64,000 bases of DNA from Anaerolineae bacterium (GTDB lineage: Bacteria; Chloroflexota; Anaerolineae; Anaerolineales; Anaerolineaceae): the NCBI GenBank assembly GCA_013178295.1, contig JABLWW010000010.1:1-64000 (forward strand), read 5' to 3'. The position numbers and the translations under genes are program-made. The notes beneath the pieces were generated by a model. It was not told where the DNA came from. It saw only the letters and a program-made list of their open reading frames with translations, and did no database searches. Below are positions 51,558 through 58,770 of this stretch, piece by piece. Position 1 is the stretch's first letter. Each line of letters starts with the position of its first letter.

Positions 51558-52208
51558 TTAGGGTATCGAGGTGGTGGCAACCAGCGCCGCATCAATTTCT
51601 TCTAGAATTTTGGCAACCGCGCTGCCGAACACTTCACCATTCGTCAATGCTTCAATGCGTTGGTCGGCTGCTTTGCGTTCATCTTTGGTGAACACCGTCT
51701 TGAGCATTCTTCCCCCCTTGAGGAGGCTGAGAAGAGCCAGTGTTTGCTGGTCGGCGTTTTCACCGGCAAGAACCACAGATCGCAGACGCTGTTTGATCCA
51801 GTATTTTGCAATGGCATCCTGCTCGGGAAAGACTGTATAGGGTATGACCCACAGGTATTTCTTTTCTTGTCTGCTGAACACGCCTTTGTTGACCATTTGT
51901 GAGGTGAGCGTTTTTTGAAATTTTTTGGTGTGGTAACCCAGCATGTTCACCAGGTATTTTGCTCTTCTTGGTCTTTCTGCTCCTGATTCAACGATAACCC
52001 GCAGGGCTTCATCCAACGTTTCGTTACCGGTTGGGCTTGGATCGGCTACCAGCAGACGCCGGTTTTCATCCAGTTGCAGACGCTTCAACAAGGTCAAATC
52101 TGCCAGGATAGCACCGGCAAGTGCATAAGGCAGTACCCCTTTGAAAGTTACTTTGCCATTTTTGTCATGAAGCAGGAGCAGGAATAGCTCCTCAGAAAGA
52201 GATAGCAT
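51558..52208 (-). CDS. GPP34 (GOLPH3-like) family protein
   Basis: The 216-residue protein begins Leu-Ser-Leu-Ser-Glu-Glu-Leu-Phe-Leu-Leu-Leu-Leu-His-Asp-Lys-Asn-Gly-Lys and continues with Leu-Ala-Gly-Ala-Ile-Leu-Ala-Asp-Leu. This is the bacterial GPP34 pattern. The eukaryotic relative GOLPH3 binds phosphatidylinositol 4-phosphate; bacterial members are of unknown function, with membrane or phospholipid binding suspected. GAGGTG lies just before the ATG. A possible Pho-box lies about 60 bases upstream. It is followed directly by the two binding-protein genes. Confidence 0.85.
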   Translation of the reverse strand: MLSLSEELFLLLLHDKNGKVTFKGVLPYALAGAILADLTLLKRLQLDENRRLLVADPSPTGNETLDEALRVIVESGAERPRRAKYLVNMLGYHTKKFQKTLTSQMVNKGVFSRQEKKYLWVIPYTVFPEQDAIAKYWIKQRLRSVVLAGENADQQTLALLSLLKGGRMLKTVFTKDERKAADQRIEALTNGEVFGSAVAKILEEIDAALVATTSIP

Positions 52209-52266
52209 AACTCACCTCAGGGCACGCGTGTGTCAATATAAACATACCATAGCGCTCTATTCGGTG

Positions 52267-52283
52267 GGTTAATGATTTGTTAA
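52267..52283 (-). promoter_or_regulatory. Possible Pho-box upstream of the GPP34 gene
   Basis: On the minus strand TTAACA-AATCA-TTAACC is a direct repeat of 6 bases with a 5-base gap, the pattern of PhoP-type boxes in low-GC Gram-positives. The pst genes just upstream make phosphate control plausible, but one site alone could be chance. Confidence 0.35.
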
Positions 52284-52323
52284 AAAAACTAGTGGTAAAT
52301 AGTGTTTTTATGGAAAATTTGGT

Positions 52324-53094
52324 TTATCCAAAGCGTCCGCGCACGTAATCTGCTGTACGTTTGTCTGTCGGGTTGAGAAACAGGTCTTGTCCTTTACCAA
52401 ATTCGATGAGTTCCCCCTGTAGCAGAAAAGCGGCGTAATCAGCCATACGTGCTGCCTGCTGTGTGTTGTGCGGGGCTAGAATGATGGTGATGCTGGCGCT
52501 TAATTCTTTTAACAGAGTCTCAATTTTTGCAGTTGATATTGGGTCCAAAGCCGAAGTGGGTTCATCGAGCAGAATGATTTCGGGTTCAAGCGCCATGACA
52601 CGCGCCAGACAGAGACGCTGTTGCTGCCCGCCGGAGAGTGCGATGGCGGGGTCATTCAAACGATCGTACACTTCGTCCCATAGCGCTACCTGGCGCAGTG
52701 CGCGCTCGACTTTCTCCTCTAGCCGGGCTTTATTGCGCTCACCAGCCACTTCCAGCGCATAGCTGATATTTTTGGATATTGAGAGCGGCAATGGAACAGG
52801 CCTAGAGAAAACCATACCGACTTTTCTGCGTAAATTGATCACATCTGTGTCCGGTTCGAGGATGTTTTCCCCATCGATCAAAACGCGCCCCTGACACTTT
52901 GCTACATCTGCCAGGTCGTTGAGGCGGTTGATTGTTCGCAGCAGGGTGGATTTTCCTCCGCCAGCAGGCCCGAAGAGAACAGTTACGGCATTGGCAGGTA
53001 TTTTGAGATTAATGCCCTGCAGGCTTTCGACGCCGTCGGAGTACTGGATGCTGAGGTTATCAATGACGATTTTTTCCATAACGATGTTTACCAT
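52324..53094 (-). CDS. pstB: Phosphate ABC transporter ATP-binding protein
   Basis: The 256-residue ATPase has Walker A Gly-Pro-Ala-Gly-Gly-Gly-Lys-Ser-Thr at 42-50, signature Leu-Ser-Gly-Gly-Gln-Gln-Gln-Arg, Walker B Ile-Ile-Leu-Leu-Asp-Glu-Pro-Thr-Ser-Ala-Leu-Asp-Pro, and His in Ala-Pro-His-Asn-Thr-Gln-Gln-Ala-Ala-Arg. The last is the PstB form of the switch region. Walker A differs from the usual PstB Gly-Pro-Ser-Gly-Cys-Gly. A second ATG five codons later is an equally good start. It overlaps pstA by 7 bases and powers phosphate uptake. Confidence 0.93.
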   Translation of the reverse strand: MVNIVMEKIVIDNLSIQYSDGVESLQGINLKIPANAVTVLFGPAGGGKSTLLRTINRLNDLADVAKCQGRVLIDGENILEPDTDVINLRRKVGMVFSRPVPLPLSISKNISYALEVAGERNKARLEEKVERALRQVALWDEVYDRLNDPAIALSGGQQQRLCLARVMALEPEIILLDEPTSALDPISTAKIETLLKELSASITIILAPHNTQQAARMADYAAFLLQGELIEFGKGQDLFLNPTDKRTADYVRGRFG

Positions 53095-53999
53095 TGCCGC
53101 CGCGCACGGGCGCGCGAGCGTATGACCGTGGCGGTAAGGTTCATCCCCAGAACAAAAACCAGTAGAACCAGGACGGTACCATACTGTATCTGGACGGGCA
53201 TTCCTGGCACCTGTGTTGATATGACAAACAGATGATAGGGCAATGCCATCGTTTCATCCATGGGCGATGTTGGCAGGCGCGGCAGAAAGAAGGCAGCTCC
53301 CGTGAACAGGATGGGAGCTGTTTCTCCGGCGGCGCGTTCCAGCCCCAGAATGACCCCTGTGATAATTCCTGGCAGGGATTGTGGAAGCACAATGCGCCAG
53401 ATCGTTTGCCAGCGGCTGGCGCCCAGTGAGATGCTCACCACGCGAAAGCTTTGCGGAACAGAGCGCAGCGCTTCCTCTGTTGCGCTGATAATCACTGGCA
53501 AGGTCATGATAGAAAGGGTCAGGGATGCGGCCAGAATGCTCGAGCCAAACTGCAAGAAGAGGACAAACAGCCCCAGCCCAAATAAGCCGTATACGACCGA
53601 TGGTATGCCGGACAGATTGATCATGGCAATGCGTATGAGACGTGTAAAACGGTTTTCAGCGGCATACTCGGATAGATAGATTGCCGCGGCAATTCCAGGA
53701 GGGACGGAGAAAATCGCTGTGCCTAATGTAAGATAGAAAGTGCCAACAATAGCTGGGAGGATGCCGCCAGCGCGCATACCCTCGCGCGGATAACCAGTGA
53801 TGAATTCCCATGATATGGAGGGTATTCCCTGAACCAGAATAAAGATACCCAGCGCAATGATGGGAAGGACGGTGAACGTGCTGACGGCGGTTAACAAACC
53901 AAAACCCAATTTCTGCTTCAGTTGAGAAGTCAGTTTTCCTTTTGCGGGCTGCAAAGAAGTGAGAATAGGGGCGGGGTTCGGAGGGGATTTGATTGCCAT
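53088..53999 (-). CDS. pstA: Phosphate ABC transporter permease PstA
   Basis: The 303-residue inner membrane permease has six hydrophobic segments. It carries the EAA-type coupling loop Ala-Thr-Glu-Glu-Ala-Leu-Arg-Ser-Val-Pro...Leu-Gly-Ala-Ser-Arg-Trp-Gln-Thr-Ile and the PstA segment Glu-Arg-Ala-Ala-Gly-Glu-Thr-Ala-Pro. It shares one base with the end of pstC. The cytoplasmic N-terminus of about 30 residues is Pro/Lys-rich. Confidence 0.92.
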   Translation of the reverse strand: MAIKSPPNPAPILTSLQPAKGKLTSQLKQKLGFGLLTAVSTFTVLPIIALGIFILVQGIPSISWEFITGYPREGMRAGGILPAIVGTFYLTLGTAIFSVPPGIAAAIYLSEYAAENRFTRLIRIAMINLSGIPSVVYGLFGLGLFVLFLQFGSSILAASLTLSIMTLPVIISATEEALRSVPQSFRVVSISLGASRWQTIWRIVLPQSLPGIITGVILGLERAAGETAPILFTGAAFFLPRLPTSPMDETMALPYHLFVISTQVPGMPVQIQYGTVLVLLVFVLGMNLTATVIRSRARARRQW

Positions 54000-54913
54000 C
54001 AGGAAAGCAGCCTCTCGGAACGTTTGATCTTTCGAGCGCTGAGCGCAAAGGCAGTGATATTAAAGATCAGCGATAGGATGAATAGTGTGATGCCGATAAA
54101 AAAAAGGACGTGATAATGCGTGCTGCCTTTTGCTACCTCACCCATTTCGGAGGCTATGGTTGCTGTCATGGTGCGCACTGGCAAGAACAGCGCTTGCAAT
54201 CCTTCGGGGACGACGGGCGCATTACCTGTAACCATCATGACAGCCATGGTTTCGCCAATCACCCGTCCCAGCCCCAGGGTGATGGCTGTCAGAATGCCCG
54301 AGCGCGCCGCGGGCACTGTCACTCCCCAGATGGTTTGCCAGTGCGTTGCGCCAAGCGCCATGGCGGCCTCGCGGTACGCGCGCGGCACGGTGTTGAGGGC
54401 ATCTTCTGAGATTGAGGCAATTGTCGGGACAGCAGCCCAGCCCAGAAGGACTGCACCGGTGAAAGCTGTCAACCCGGTAGGGAGGTTCATTGCCTGGCGG
54501 AAAAACGGCGAAAGCACAAGGATGCCAATAAACCCCAACACAACGGATGGGATGCCAGCCAGGATTTCCACCAGCGGTTTGAGCACCTCTTTTGCCCACT
54601 GGGGGGCAACCTCTGAGATAAAGACGGCTGTGCTGACCCCGAGCGGCGTGGCGATGAGTGCTGCCCCCACAGTAACCACGAGCGAACCCATCAGGAGGGG
54701 CAAAATACCAAAGTAACCTTCGATAGGATACCAAACGCGTCCCAGCAGGCTTTCGCCCTCAACCTCACGCAATGCGGGCAAGCCTTCTTTAAGCAGAAAA
54801 AGGCAAATGAGGCTGACATATAGCACGCTAAGGTAGCCAGCAAGGCGGATAAAAAGGGAGAGCACCTTTTCGAGAGAAAGGTTTTGTGTTGAGGTGGGGC
54901 GTGTGGTGGTCAT
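53999..54913 (-). CDS. pstC: Phosphate ABC transporter permease PstC
   Basis: The 304-residue permease has six hydrophobic segments. The coupling loop contains Ser-Glu-Asp-Ala-Leu-Asn-Thr-Val-Pro...Leu-Gly-Ala-Thr-His-Trp-Gln-Thr-Ile and is followed by Gly-Arg-Val-Ile-Gly-Glu-Thr-Met-Ala-Val, the PstC signature. With PstA it forms the transmembrane path. Its start overlaps the end of pstS by four bases. Confidence 0.93.
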   Translation of the reverse strand: MTTTRPTSTQNLSLEKVLSLFIRLAGYLSVLYVSLICLFLLKEGLPALREVEGESLLGRVWYPIEGYFGILPLLMGSLVVTVGAALIATPLGVSTAVFISEVAPQWAKEVLKPLVEILAGIPSVVLGFIGILVLSPFFRQAMNLPTGLTAFTGAVLLGWAAVPTIASISEDALNTVPRAYREAAMALGATHWQTIWGVTVPAARSGILTAITLGLGRVIGETMAVMMVTGNAPVVPEGLQALFLPVRTMTATIASEMGEVAKGSTHYHVLFFIGITLFILSLIFNITAFALSARKIKRSERLLS

Positions 54914-55803
54914 GGCATAGGTTTAATCGGTACGAATCCGAGCTGGCTGACAATCTTTTGCGCTTCGGCTGATTTGATCCAGTTCAGGTAGTCCTGTTTA
55001 ATTCCAGATGGTTTGCCGCGTGTGTAGATGTATAAGTCGCGAGAAATGGGATATATGCCCTCGTTAACAGTTTCAACGGAGGGCAGGATGTAGGGGCTTT
55101 CTGCGTCACGCGCCACAGCAATGACTTTTACCTCAGGGGTCACATATCCCAGCCCATCATATCCAATTGCGTTCGGGTTATCGCGCACCTCAGCGATAAT
55201 CCCTTCCGAAGATGGCAAGAGCAGAGTGGTTGGCGAAAAGATGCTTTTATCCTTTTTGTTGTTCAGGCGTACGACGGTCTCAAGAAAGTACACATGTGTC
55301 CCCGAGTTGGTCTCGCGTGAGAGGGAGACGATGGGGCGGTCTTCGCCCCCCAATTCTTTCCAGTTTTTGATGTTGCCGCGATAGATTTGCGAGATTTGCT
55401 CCAATGTCAGCTGGCTGACTGGGTTGGCTGGGTTAACAATGATGGCAATAGCGTCCCGCGCGACCGTGAACTCGACTGGCATAAATCCTGCTTGCTTGGC
55501 TTGCTCAAATTCTTCCGGCTTGATAGCGCGGGAGGCGTTTGCCAGGTCAACCGAACCGTTAATCAGGGCGGCAATGCCTGTCCCTGTGCCCCCGCCAGTG
55601 ACGGAAAGACGAACCTCTGGATGGATTTCCTGATACTGTTCTGCCCAAGCCAGCGCCAGGTTGACCATGGTGTCTGAACCCTTGACGGTAATGTAATGAG
55701 TATCCGAAGGCGGTGGCGTTGAAGGGTCTGCCGAAGCACTGTTGGCACACCCGCTTAACATCAGCAGAAGCCAAAGGCAGAGAAAGCGTAGAGAAGATCT
55801 CAT
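54910..55803 (-). CDS. pstS: Phosphate-binding lipoprotein PstS
   Basis: The 297-residue protein has a lipoprotein signal peptide (Leu-Met-Leu-Ser-Gly-Cys) and a phosphate-binding fold. Lys-Gly-Ser-Asp-Thr-Met is the phosphate loop; Gly-Gly-Gly-Thr-Gly-Thr-Gly and Ser-Arg-Glu-Thr-Asn-Ser-Gly-Thr follow. The open frame extends 34 codons upstream, but the ATG at 55803 gives the signal peptide. A TATAAT -10 lies 15-20 bases before the ATG on the minus strand, leaving a very short leader. It is the first gene of pstSCAB. No phoU is seen. Confidence 0.93.
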   Translation of the reverse strand: MRSSLRFLCLWLLLMLSGCANSASADPSTPPPSDTHYITVKGSDTMVNLALAWAEQYQEIHPEVRLSVTGGGTGTGIAALINGSVDLANASRAIKPEEFEQAKQAGFMPVEFTVARDAIAIIVNPANPVSQLTLEQISQIYRGNIKNWKELGGEDRPIVSLSRETNSGTHVYFLETVVRLNNKKDKSIFSPTTLLLPSSEGIIAEVRDNPNAIGYDGLGYVTPEVKVIAVARDAESPYILPSVETVNEGIYPISRDLYIYTRGKPSGIKQDYLNWIKSAEAQKIVSQLGFVPIKPMP

Positions 55804-55889
55804 AGACCTATTAATTATAACCCGGCTTGACGAGGAAAACACAGAAGCCCCCAAGTTTGAGGAATTTGCTTGATTCCTCTGTGAAATCA

Positions 55890-55918
55890 TTGACAGGGTT
55901 TGCAAAACCCCCTATAAT
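55890..55918 (+). promoter_or_regulatory. Consensus promoter of the 56227-60012 operon with internal palindrome
   Basis: TTGACA (55890-55895) and TATAAT (55913-55918) are 17 bases apart. The spacer contains a perfect palindrome GGGTTT-GCA-AAACCC (55896-55910), so a bound repressor would block the polymerase. Confidence 0.8.
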
Positions 55919-55922
55919 AGGC

Positions 55923-55940
55923 TGTAATCCTGTTATTACA
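55923..55940. promoter_or_regulatory. Second palindrome at the transcription start
   Basis: TGTAAT-N6-ATTACA is a perfect 6+6+6 inverted repeat that covers the predicted transcription start. It differs from the spacer palindrome, so two different regulators may act here. Confidence 0.5.
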
Positions 55941-55941
55941 A

Positions 55942-56047
55942 GTTGATGCAATAAGTGGATTTCTGAAGCTGCATGAGACACAGGTAGCGAAGTTCATTTT
56001 TCCCCGGATGAGAATCAAAAGCAATTTGCTTCGCTGGGTGTATCAAC
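55942..56047 (+). ncRNA. Foldable leader segment, candidate cis-regulatory RNA
   Basis: The 423-base gap at 55804-56226 has no gene. After the promoter, GTTGAT (55942-55947) can close with ATCAAC (56042-56047). Inside it, ACAC/GTGT (55978-55981 with 56038-56041) continues into AGCGAAG/CTTCGCT (55986-55992 with 56029-56035), and GCA/TGC forms a weaker arm, giving a three-way junction. I know no matching RNA family. Positions 56048-56226 show nothing further apart from the ribosome site. Confidence 0.35.
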
Positions 56048-56226
56048 GTACCAAAAGTGGCATGTTGTGGTGGTCCAGGGAGAGTGTGGCAGTACAGCTT
56101 GTGGAGGCTATTTCTTTTAACGGATAACGTAGATTCGTGCTTGATATCAGTGAGGCTGATGAGGTAACAAACAAGGGTATCTTTCTTCAGACTTTCAAAA
56201 ATAAAATTCAGAAAGGAAGCAAAAAC

Positions 56227-57198
56227 ATGAGAATAGGGATTTTTTCAGCAACATATTTGGATATGCCGCTGGAGGACGTATGCAAGATGGCTTCCAGGCT
56301 AGGCTACGAAGCAGTGGAACTACCGGCGTTTGCCGGAAACCCGCATCTTGATCTGGACGAGGTGCTGAAGGGAAACAAGGCCAAAGAGCTGAAAAAGATG
56401 ATTAACAGCTATGGCATGATCATCTCTGCGCTTGCCAATCATCCAGAAGGGCAAATCGTGCTTGGCCCCTATGGGAAAGATACGGATGCTATTTGTCCTG
56501 GCACCAAGGAAGAGAAGATCAAGTTTGGCACGGAAAGGATGATCAAGACTGCTCAGGCAGCCAATGCCTTGGAGGTGCCTGTGGTGACCGGTTTTATCGG
56601 TTGTGAGAATTTCGGACGGTTCTTCCCCTGGCCCTATTCCAAAGGCTGGTCGGATATGGAGGCTGAGTTTGTCGAGCGCTGGAGCAAGATTCTGGATAAG
56701 TTTGGTGAATATGGTGTCAAGTTTGCCCATGAACCCCACCCGAATGAGCTGGTGTATAACACCGAGACTGCGCTGCGCAGCGTTGAACTGATGGGGGGGC
56801 GCAAGGAATGGGGCTTTAACTTTGACCCGGCGAACTTGATCTATCTGGGAATTGATGTGGAGAACTTTATTGACGCGCTGGGAAAACGGATATTCCATGT
56901 CCATGCAAAAGATGGTGAGATTGTCGCTCATAATGTGCGGCGTTCGGGCATGATCCCGCAGGGAGATTGGCAGCGGCTTGATAGAGGCTTCCGCTTCAGA
57001 ATCCCGGGCTGGGGCTCCGTGCCCTGGAAGAAGGTCATCACCGAGCTTTCCATGATTGGATATGACTATGTGATGAGCTATGAACATGAGGACGTTACCA
57101 TGAGTCGGCAAGATGGTATCACCAAAACGATCGCATATTTGAAACCTCTGCTGATTGAAAAACCGTATGAAGGTCGCAACGATGTTCTGTTCCAGTAA
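56227..57198 (+). CDS. Sugar phosphate isomerase/epimerase-like TIM-barrel protein
   Basis: This 323-residue protein of the AP endonuclease family 2/xylose isomerase-like superfamily opens Met-Arg-Ile-Gly-Ile-Phe-Ser-Ala. Metal-site candidates are Glu in Ala-His-Glu-Pro-His-Pro near 180, Asp in Asn-Phe-Asp-Pro-Ala-Asn, and His in Phe-His-Val-His-Ala-Lys-Asp. Such enzymes isomerise or dehydrate sugars and inosose-like compounds. The open frame begins 90 bases upstream with a GTG, but AAAGGAAG before the ATG at 56227 sets the start. It is the first gene of a catabolic operon with a dehydrogenase. Confidence 0.87.
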   Translation: MRIGIFSATYLDMPLEDVCKMASRLGYEAVELPAFAGNPHLDLDEVLKGNKAKELKKMINSYGMIISALANHPEGQIVLGPYGKDTDAICPGTKEEKIKFGTERMIKTAQAANALEVPVVTGFIGCENFGRFFPWPYSKGWSDMEAEFVERWSKILDKFGEYGVKFAHEPHPNELVYNTETALRSVELMGGRKEWGFNFDPANLIYLGIDVENFIDALGKRIFHVHAKDGEIVAHNVRRSGMIPQGDWQRLDRGFRFRIPGWGSVPWKKVITELSMIGYDYVMSYEHEDVTMSRQDGITKTIAYLKPLLIEKPYEGRNDVLFQ

Positions 57199-57225
57199 AC
57201 AGGTAAAAACGAGGAGAGATTACAA

Positions 57226-58281
57226 ATGGCTACAATGAAAGCTGCAGTATTTGAGAAACCGGGCGTGATCAAAGTCAAGGATGTGCCCGTTCCCGAAATC
57301 AGTGATGATGAAGTATTGATCAAGGTCAAATATACCGGCATTTGTGGCACCGATTGGAGCATCTATAACGGCTGGTATTCTGCCGATAAATTGCCGATGA
57401 TACCAGGGCATGAGTTTTCGGGCGTGATTGCCAAAGTTGGAAAGAAGGCAAAAGGTCTGAAAGAAGGTGATAAAGTCACTGCCGATATTAACATGGGCTG
57501 TGGAACCTGTTTCTATTGCATTAAAGGACAGAGTCTGCTGTGTGATAGCTTCACCCAGCTGGGCATTCATACCGACGGCACCTTTGCAGAGTATGTTAAG
57601 GCGCCGTGGAAGCAGGTACATATCTTGCCTGACAGTTTGAGCTTTGAAGCCGGGGCTTTTGTTGAACCGGTGTCCTGCGTGATCCACGCTGCCAAAGCGA
57701 TGAATGCGGCTCTTGCCAGCAGCGTGGTGGTGATTGGATGCGGTTTGGGTGTGTTGCACGCCCGCATGGCTGTGCTGCGTGCCTGCGCACCAGTGATTGT
57801 GGTCGGTGATAATGAAAAACGCTTGAAGATTGCCAAAGACATGGGCGCCGATTACATTATAGACATCAACAAAACTGCCGATCCGGTGGCTGAGGTTATC
57901 AAGCTCACGGGCGGAAGGGGCGCCGATTATGCCATTGAGGCAGTGGGCAAGACTTCCACGTATGAACAGGCGTTTGCCATGCTGCGTCGTGGTGGAACGC
58001 TCTCTGCATTTGGTATCACCGGCGAGCAGGATACCATGAAGATCCGACCGTTTGAGTTTGTGCTGGGCGAGAAGAAAATCACCGGGTCTTGCGCTGGGGT
58101 GGGCAGCGATGTGCCTGATGCCATTACCCTATTAGCCAGCGGGAGGATTAAACCTGAACCGTTGTTCTCGATGAAGATCCCTCTGGAAGACCTTGAATGG
58201 GCTTTGCATGAGCTGAGAAAAGACCCTAATTTGTTCAAGATTTTCGTTTCTCCCGAAATTTCCAAGCGAGAAATTCTCTAG
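57226..58281 (+). CDS. Zinc-dependent medium-chain alcohol/polyol dehydrogenase
   Basis: The 351-residue protein has catalytic zinc ligands Cys40, His62 and Glu63 (Gly-His-Glu), and structural zinc ligands Cys92, Cys95, Cys98 and Cys106. The Rossmann motif is Gly-Cys-Gly-Leu-Gly, followed by an Asp at the end of the next strand (Val-Gly-Asp-Asn), which favours NAD+. The family includes sorbitol, threonine and inositol-type dehydrogenases. It would oxidise a secondary alcohol of a sugar or polyol, fitting the isomerase-like protein encoded 27 bases upstream. GAGGAGAG precedes the ATG. Confidence 0.88.
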   Translation: MATMKAAVFEKPGVIKVKDVPVPEISDDEVLIKVKYTGICGTDWSIYNGWYSADKLPMIPGHEFSGVIAKVGKKAKGLKEGDKVTADINMGCGTCFYCIKGQSLLCDSFTQLGIHTDGTFAEYVKAPWKQVHILPDSLSFEAGAFVEPVSCVIHAAKAMNAALASSVVVIGCGLGVLHARMAVLRACAPVIVVGDNEKRLKIAKDMGADYIIDINKTADPVAEVIKLTGGRGADYAIEAVGKTSTYEQAFAMLRRGGTLSAFGITGEQDTMKIRPFEFVLGEKKITGSCAGVGSDVPDAITLLASGRIKPEPLFSMKIPLEDLEWALHELRKDPNLFKIFVSPEISKREIL

Positions 58282-58293
58282 TGGTTAAGATGT

Positions 58294-58322
58294 ACATGCA
58301 GCCCATGATTTGGGCTGCATGT
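58294..58322 (+). other. Intercistronic 12-bp hairpin
   Basis: ACATGCAGCCCA (58294-58305) pairs perfectly with TGGGCTGCATGT (58311-58322). There is no T tract, so it looks like an mRNA stability or processing element inside the operon rather than a terminator. Confidence 0.6.
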
Positions 58323-58353
58323 GCTGTTTATCATGCTAAAGGAGAGCCTTGTC

Positions 58354-58743
58354 TTGAAAATCAGAAATATTGAGCATGTTTCGATAAATGTGAGAGACAT
58401 CGAAAAGTCCAAGGACTTCTACGGCCGTGTTTTAGGTTTTCAGTTTCTGGAATCAGTAGATTGCGGCAATTTTGTCATTCACTATTATCAGGTACCCGGC
58501 GGTTCCCGTCTGGAACTGTTTGATTACCATGGGAAATCAAAGGATGCTCCTAGAGAGGAGAGTGAGGTTGGGTTGAGACATCTTGCCTTTACAGTGGAAA
58601 ATGTAGCTGCCCATGAAAAAGTGCTGCGAGAGGCGGGGGTTGAGGTTACCTTGTCAACCTGCGATCTTCCCAATCTGGGAGCACGGGTGTTGTTGTTCTT
58701 GGACCCCAATGGTGTAACTCTAGAATTTTGCGAGAAGTTATAA
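58354..58743 (+). CDS. VOC/glyoxalase-family metalloprotein
   Basis: The 129-residue protein has the paired beta-alpha-beta3 modules of the vicinal oxygen chelate fold. Candidate metal ligands are His in Ile-Glu-His-Val-Ser, Glu in Leu-Glu-Leu-Phe-Asp, His in Leu-Arg-His-Leu-Ala and Glu in Thr-Leu-Glu-Phe. Members act as glyoxalases, epimerases or dioxygenases; the reaction here is unknown. The AAAGGAGA site lies after the ATG at 58333, so the TTG at 58354 is the likely start, giving the typical Lys-Ile-Arg-Asn-Ile-Glu-His N-terminus. It sits between the dehydrogenase and the flavin reductase. Confidence 0.82.
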   Translation: MKIRNIEHVSINVRDIEKSKDFYGRVLGFQFLESVDCGNFVIHYYQVPGGSRLELFDYHGKSKDAPREESEVGLRHLAFTVENVAAHEKVLREAGVEVTLSTCDLPNLGARVLLFLDPNGVTLEFCEKL

Positions 58744-58770
58744 CGGAACGATTTAAGGGAGCACAAAGAA

